Under the pieces are notes generated by a model. That model ran no database searches, was not told the DNA's origin, and saw only the letters and a list, made by a program, of their open reading frames with translations. This document shows, one piece after another, positions 60,366-64,000 of a DNA stretch of 64,000 bases (position 1 is its first letter; the number at the start of each line of letters is the position of its first letter). The stretch spans positions 17,215 through 81,214 of the forward strand of contig DAOTVP010000038.1 in NCBI GenBank assembly GCA_034436155.1. The letters are read 5' to 3'. This DNA comes from GCA-2794515 sp034436155. GTDB taxonomy: Bacteria > Chloroflexota > Anaerolineae > Aggregatilineales > Phototrophicaceae. The position numbers and the translations under genes are program-made.

Positions 60366-61000
60366 ACGGTGTTCATCGTTTCTTTGATAAAATCGATTTC
60401 ATCTTGATTGATAACATGCCCCATATTCGGATAAATCCGCTTGGTGACAGTCGCGCCCAACGTGGTAAAAATCTCCGCCGATTGATGTACCCGTTCCACA
60501 GGAATATGGTCGTCTATATCGCTACAGCCTAAAAATACGGGCATATTTTTTAGGGTATTGGGTGTATAACCCGTCAATTCGCCATCCGCGCCGATGAGTC
60601 CGCCACTCAGGACGAATAACGCGCCATATTTTTGTGGATGACGCGCCACGAATTCGGATGATAAACATGCCCCTTGCGAAAATCCGATGAACATAATTTT
60701 ATCGTGTGCGATGCCACTTTCGGTGATATGCGTCACGAGGTCGGTGATAATTTTCAGCGCCGATGATAAAAATGGCTCGTTGCTGGCGCGTGGGGCGATA
60801 AATCGGTTGGGATACCACGTAAAATTTTTGGCTTGTGGCGCGAAATAGGCGACATCAGGTGTATCGAAATGGTTGCTCATCGCCAAAATATCATCGGCAG
60901 AACCACCGCGCCCGTGAATCATAATCATGGCGCTGGTCGCATTTGCCAACGATGCGCCTGTGGTCAGGACAGGTTGCCCGTAATGGGGATGTGTATTCAT
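60362..61000 (-). CDS. Phospholipase/carboxylesterase-type hydrolase
   Basis: Alpha/beta hydrolase of 212 residues, YpfH/PA3859-like. It shows MIHGRGGSADDIL (oxyanion region), nucleophile elbow FIGFSQGACLSSEF, acid SDIDDHIPVERV and base His in YPNMGHVIN. First gene of the unit with phosphatase and carbamate kinase. Substrate unknown, probably an acyl ester. Confidence 0.85.
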   Translation of the reverse strand: MNTHPHYGQPVLTTGASLANATSAMIMIHGRGGSADDILAMSNHFDTPDVAYFAPQAKNFTWYPNRFIAPRASNEPFLSSALKIITDLVTHITESGIAHDKIMFIGFSQGACLSSEFVARHPQKYGALFVLSGGLIGADGELTGYTPNTLKNMPVFLGCSDIDDHIPVERVHQSAEIFTTLGATVTKRIYPNMGHVINQDEIDFIKETMNTV

Positions 61001-61146
61001 GAAAAAAATTATCCTTTATCCAAAAAATTGAGTCTGTGTTTATTGTAGCGCATGTACGATGAATGACAAAATTGGTTGCGAGGTGGGCTAGAAATGGTTA
61101 TAATGCACGTTATGATAATCATGAACCCGTGTGGGGAAGGTGATTT

Positions 61147-61671
61147 ATGGTCAAAATTTTTATATCGTATCGCCGAGAAGATAGCAGTAGTTACGCAGGG
61201 CGGATTTATGACCGTCTTTGGCGTGTGTTTAAGAAGAAAAATGTCTTTTTTGATGTGGATACGATGTTTTATGGCAAAGACTTTCGCCTAAAAATTCGCA
61301 CGTCGGTTGATTCGTGCGATGTATTGCTTGCGGTGATTGGCAGGCAATGGGCGACAATTACCGATGAGCATGGTGAACGTCGGTTGGATAATCCCGACGA
61401 TTTTGTGCGTATAGAAATTGAATCGGCGTTACAACGCCCTGAATGTTTGGTTATTCCTGTGGTGGTGAACGGCGCAAAATTGCCAAAACATACCTCGTTA
61501 CCACCAAGTTTACAACAATTGGTCTTTAAGGAGGCGGCGTTTATCCGAGACGACCCTGATTTTCATCGGGATATGGATAAACTGATTCGTAGATTGAAAC
61601 CAAAACCAAATTGGTGGTTGGTTGTTTTTGCAGTGATAATTCTAATTAATCGTCCCGTACAGACGAAATAA
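61147..61671 (+). CDS. TIR domain protein with C-terminal membrane helix, probably truncated
   Basis: Protein of 174 residues. TIR domain (residues 1-140): KIFISYRREDSSSYAGRIYDRL, VFFDVDTMFYGKDF, and VRIEIESAL, the last carrying the likely NADase Glu. A membrane helix WWLVVFAVIILI follows, and the protein ends seven residues later. Related Chloroflexota proteins often continue beyond the helix with WD40 or other sensor domains. Here the last codons (INRPVQTK) are derived from half of a REP-like repeat (61647-61660), which points to truncation. Start ATG with GGAAGG upstream. May act in defence or signalling. Confidence 0.75.
   Translation: MVKIFISYRREDSSSYAGRIYDRLWRVFKKKNVFFDVDTMFYGKDFRLKIRTSVDSCDVLLAVIGRQWATITDEHGERRLDNPDDFVRIEIESALQRPECLVIPVVVNGAKLPKHTSLPPSLQQLVFKEAAFIRDDPDFHRDMDKLIRRLKPKPNWWLVVFAVIILINRPVQTK
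61647..61660 (-). repeat. Half REP-like element in TIR gene end
   Basis: Minus-strand GTACGGGACGATTA equals the tag and left arm of the dispersed hairpin; the right arm is missing. It encodes the last residues of the TIR protein. Confidence 0.65.
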
Positions 61672-61729
61672 TTTTGTGCGCCAATTTTTATAGGATGGCA
61701 AAAAATCATCCCAAATGCTGATTTCATGC

Positions 61730-61764
61730 GTAGTGGCGGATTAGGCGAAGCCGTATATCCGCCA
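61730..61764 (+). repeat. REP-like hairpin, copy 13
   Basis: GTAG tag, TGGCGGAT, inner TAGGCGAAGCCGTAT, ATCCGCCA. Confidence 0.85.
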
Positions 61765-61844
61765 TAATAAAAAAATGTCTACGAAAATTCGTATCTGCCT
61801 TATCAAATGATGCGTTTATGAATGATTGTTGAAAGAAGGCACAC

Positions 61845-63206
61845 ATGCCAACCTTACTTGTAAAAGATATACAATTATTGGTCACGATGGATGATCACCG
61901 CACAGAAATCCCCAATGGGGCGATTTTCGTCCGTGACGGGGTGATTATCGCTGTCGGCACGCTGGATGATATGCCATCCCAAACCGCCGATGAGGTCATC
62001 CGACTGCCCAATCATATCGTCATCCCTGGGTTGGTGAATACGCATCATCACATGTTTCAGAGTTTGACGCGGGTCATTGCCCAACAAAATGAATTGTTCG
62101 GCTGGCTGACCAGTTTGTATCCGTTGTGGCTGAACTTGCGCCCAGAGATGATTCACGCCTCATCGAAACTCGCCATGTCGGAGTTGATATTATCGGGTTG
62201 TACCACATCCAGCGACCATTTGTACCTGTATCCCAACGGGATTCGGCTTGAGGATAGCATCCAAGCGGCGGATGAACTCGGTTTGCGCTTTCATCCGACA
62301 CGTGGGGCGATGACGGTCGGCGAAAGTCTGGGCGGATTGCCCCCCGATGCGATTGTCGAATTGGACGAAGAAGCTGTTTTGCGCGATATGCGCCGTGTGG
62401 TGGAGCAGTATCACAATCCAAATCGGCATAGCATGGTGCAAATCGCCATTGCGCCGTGTGCACCTTTTAATGTGTCGCAAAATTTGATGCGCGAATCGGC
62501 GAAATTAGCCCGCAGTTATGGCGTGCGCTTGCATACGCATCTGGCAGAAAATATCAGCGACATCGAATATAGCCTCGCCCATTTTGGGATGCGACCGGGT
62601 GATTATGTCCAAGATATTGGTTGGGTCGGTGATGATGTGTGGCACGCGCATTGTGTCCAGTTGGATGAGAGCGAAATCGCGTTATTCGCCCGAACAGGGA
62701 CGGGTGTGGCACATTGCCCGTGTTCAAATTGCCGATTGGCATCGGGCATCGCGCCGATTCGCCAAATGCGGGATAACGGGGTAAAAGTGGGGCTGGGTGT
62801 GGATGGGACGGCATCCAACGATAGCGGGCATCTGCTCAACGAAGCACGCATGGCGATGTTGTTGCAACGAGTCAACGGTTCACCAGACCCGAATCGCATG
62901 TCGGCACGGGAAGCCCTCGAAATCGCCACGCGGGGCGGGGCATCGGTGTTGGGACGGGATGATATTGGCGCGATTATGCCCAATATGTGCGCCGATTTTG
63001 TGGCGTATCGCACAGATACATTGGCGTTTGCAGGCGCACAACATGATTTGGTAGCGGGGTTGGTGTTCTGTGCCTCGCAAAATGTGGATTTGTCGGTCAT
63101 CAATGGGCGGGTGGTCGTGCGCGATGGTCAGTTGGTGACGGGGGATTTGCCCGTCATTATCGAAACGCATAACCGCTTTGCGCGTGAATTGTTGGATAGG
63201 GCGTAG
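61845..63206 (+). CDS. 8-oxoguanine deaminase-like amidohydrolase
   Basis: Metal-dependent amidohydrolase of 453 residues. All ligand motifs are intact: NTHHHMFQSLTR (HxH), LHTHLAEN, VWHAHCVQL and GLGVDGTASND (Asp). The LFGWLTSLYPLWLNLRPE segment is typical of 8-oxoguanine deaminases (EC 3.5.4.32), which make urate; hydroxyatrazine hydrolases are close relatives. Start ATG preceded by GAAAGAAGG. With the Mo hydroxylase and carbamate kinase it supports purine breakdown. It differs sharply from the SsnA-like remnant at 55724, where these motifs are absent. Confidence 0.88.
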   Translation: MPTLLVKDIQLLVTMDDHRTEIPNGAIFVRDGVIIAVGTLDDMPSQTADEVIRLPNHIVIPGLVNTHHHMFQSLTRVIAQQNELFGWLTSLYPLWLNLRPEMIHASSKLAMSELILSGCTTSSDHLYLYPNGIRLEDSIQAADELGLRFHPTRGAMTVGESLGGLPPDAIVELDEEAVLRDMRRVVEQYHNPNRHSMVQIAIAPCAPFNVSQNLMRESAKLARSYGVRLHTHLAENISDIEYSLAHFGMRPGDYVQDIGWVGDDVWHAHCVQLDESEIALFARTGTGVAHCPCSNCRLASGIAPIRQMRDNGVKVGLGVDGTASNDSGHLLNEARMAMLLQRVNGSPDPNRMSAREALEIATRGGASVLGRDDIGAIMPNMCADFVAYRTDTLAFAGAQHDLVAGLVFCASQNVDLSVINGRVVVRDGQLVTGDLPVIIETHNRFARELLDRA

Positions 63207-63224
63207 ATTAAACAACATTGGCAT

Positions 63225-63248
63225 GTAGGGACGGTATACATGCCGTCC
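63225..63248 (+). repeat. REP-like hairpin, copy 14
   Basis: GTA tag, GGGACGG, TATACATG, CCGTCC. Short variant. Confidence 0.65.
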
Positions 63249-63259
63249 GAAATTATCTA

Positions 63260-63283
63260 GGACGCGCAGAAGCGCGTCCGTAC
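63260..63283 (-). repeat. REP-like hairpin, short variant 4
   Basis: GGACGCGCAGAAGCGCGTCC with GTAC tag on the minus-strand 5' side. Confidence 0.8.
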
Positions 63284-63314
63284 AGACTTTACTCAATTTT
63301 TAGGGGTGATGGCT

Positions 63315-63338
63315 GTACGGACGAGATTAATCTCGTCC
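63315..63338 (+). repeat. REP-like hairpin, short variant 5
   Basis: GTAC tag, then GGACGAGATTAATCTCGTCC, a perfect palindrome. Confidence 0.8.
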
Positions 63339-63379
63339 CAAATATATCCTATCAATCAAAATTTATAAGAGAATTATTA

Positions 63380-63401
63380 AAAACGGACTATAGTCCGTTT
63401 T
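63380..63401 (+). promoter_or_regulatory. 22-base perfect palindrome, likely operator
   Basis: AAAACGGACTA-TAGTCCGTTTT, 74 bases before the ring-cleaving dioxygenase start. The form suggests a dimeric regulator such as a TetR- or MarR-type repressor; none is encoded in the window. Confidence 0.6.
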
Positions 63402-63475
63402 ATGAAGAAAGAATGATAGCCGAAAATCCTTCTATATGGTATGAACAGTGGAGTATCGTATCTTGGAGGAGCAAG

Positions 63476-64000
63476 ATGAGCATTTTAGGTATCCATCATA
63501 TCACGCTGGTGAGTTCTAACGCGCAACGCACGGCACAATTTTATACCCATGTGTTGGGGCAACGGCTGATTAAACGCACGGTCAATTTTGATGACCCAGG
63601 GAGCTATCATATTTATTTCGGCGATGAAACAGGCAGACCGGGCACAGCCATCACCTTTTTTGAGTGGTCACACGCCCCCAAAGGCAAGCATGGGGTGGGT
63701 GGCACGCATCATTTTGCCCTCCGCGCCAAAGATGAGACGGCGTTGCTCAAATGGAAACGCCGTTTGACCGATATGGGCATCCCTGTGAAGGGGATTTATG
63801 ACCGTCATTATTTCAAATCCATCTATTTTCAAGACCCCGATGGTGTGAATATCGAAATCGCCACCGATGGACCGGGTTGGACGATGGATGAATTGGCGGA
63901 TGCGATTGGCACAGTGCATCAAAATCCGCCCGAAGCGATGATGATTGCCAATAGGGATGAAGAAAAAATCGCGCCTATCATGTGGCATGAACCCGTCCCC
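63476..64000 (+). CDS. VOC-family ring-cleaving dioxygenase, N-terminal part
   Basis: The first 175 residues of a protein continuing past the right edge. It begins MSILGIHHITLVSSNAQRTA, with the metal His in HHITLV, then FYTHVLGQRLIKRTVNFDDP and, in the second half-module, GGTHHFAL and FQDPDGVNIEIATD with the Glu ligand. This matches the family of MhqO/YaeR-like ring-cleaving dioxygenases that act on quinols. GGAGGA lies six bases upstream of the ATG. A perfect 22-base palindrome 74 bases upstream suggests control by a quinone- or electrophile-sensing repressor. Confidence 0.85.
   Translation, partial: MSILGIHHITLVSSNAQRTAQFYTHVLGQRLIKRTVNFDDPGSYHIYFGDETGRPGTAITFFEWSHAPKGKHGVGGTHHFALRAKDETALLKWKRRLTDMGIPVKGIYDRHYFKSIYFQDPDGVNIEIATDGPGWTMDELADAIGTVHQNPPEAMMIANRDEEKIAPIMWHEPVP

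Overview
The window looks like a chromosomal segment of a Chloroflexota bacterium, probably an Anaerolineae-like lineage. This rests on gene content: an archaeal-type mevalonate start (class II HMG-CoA reductase, archaeal-type HMG-CoA synthase, SCP2-type thiolase, DUF35 OB-fold protein), a full coenzyme F420 set (cofC, cofD, cofE, nitroreductase, Fno, LLM oxidoreductase), a CrtI/CruF carotenoid operon, very long RND permeases, and many secreted SH3/TPR proteins. No phage, integrase, transposase, rRNA or CRISPR array was seen.

Layout. 1-3.9 kb: a tightly coupled minus-strand carotenoid operon (tocopherol-cyclase-like protein, CruF, PlsY-like acyltransferase, GT2 glycosyltransferase, CrtI cut by the window edge). 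4-4.8 kb: esterase. 5-9.3 kb: plus-strand mevalonate block (mvaA, mvaS, thiolase, and a DUF35 protein split in two). 9.5-10.6 kb: orphan sugar-type ABC ATPase. 10.8-13 kb: a coupled trio resembling cinA, pyrF and pyrE, all with broken or lost active sites. 13.2-16.6 kb: dipeptide-type ABC transporter (two permeases and a binding lipoprotein, no ATPases). 16.7-21.4 kb: membrane protein, secreted protease-like protein, TlyA. 21.4-23.6 kb: LepA and a minimal nucleotidyltransferase. 23.7-25.2 kb: DUF3179 protein and a small membrane protein. 25.4-26.5 kb: serine-palmitoyltransferase-like enzyme. 26.7-31.6 kb: giant RND permease. 31.9-36.8 kb: L,D-transpeptidase, SH3 protein, TPR protein. 36.9-41.6 kb: YigZ, AAA ATPase, queuosine-precursor transporter, GyrB. 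41.8-42.8 kb: tRNA-Gly(CCC), ribosomal protein L25, tRNA-Leu(CAG).

42.8-54.5 kb is one nearly gapless 12-gene minus-strand run. Read in transcription order it goes Fno, CofE, nitroreductase, CofD, CofC, LLM oxidoreductase, XdhC, phosphoesterase, FAD/2Fe-2S subunit, small membrane protein, molybdopterin subunit, YqeC-MocA fusion. It thus makes F420 and assembles a molybdenum hydroxylase. 54.6-61 kb holds accessory minus-strand genes (SsnA-like remnant, glycosyltransferase, carbamate kinase, phosphatase, esterase). 61.1-64 kb holds a truncated TIR protein, 8-oxoguanine deaminase and the start of a ring-cleaving dioxygenase. The Mo hydroxylase, XdhC, carbamate kinase and 8-oxoguanine deaminase together suggest purine catabolism.

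Two patterns cross the whole window. First, over twenty intergenic hairpins share a 5' GTA tag and a core like TTAGC...GCGTATAT, while their stems differ but stay complementary: a REP-like family. Second, several intact reading frames have lost the catalytic residues of their families (thiolase, DUF35, CinA, PyrF, PyrE, a PrsW-like protein, a serine protease, an SsnA-like amidohydrolase).
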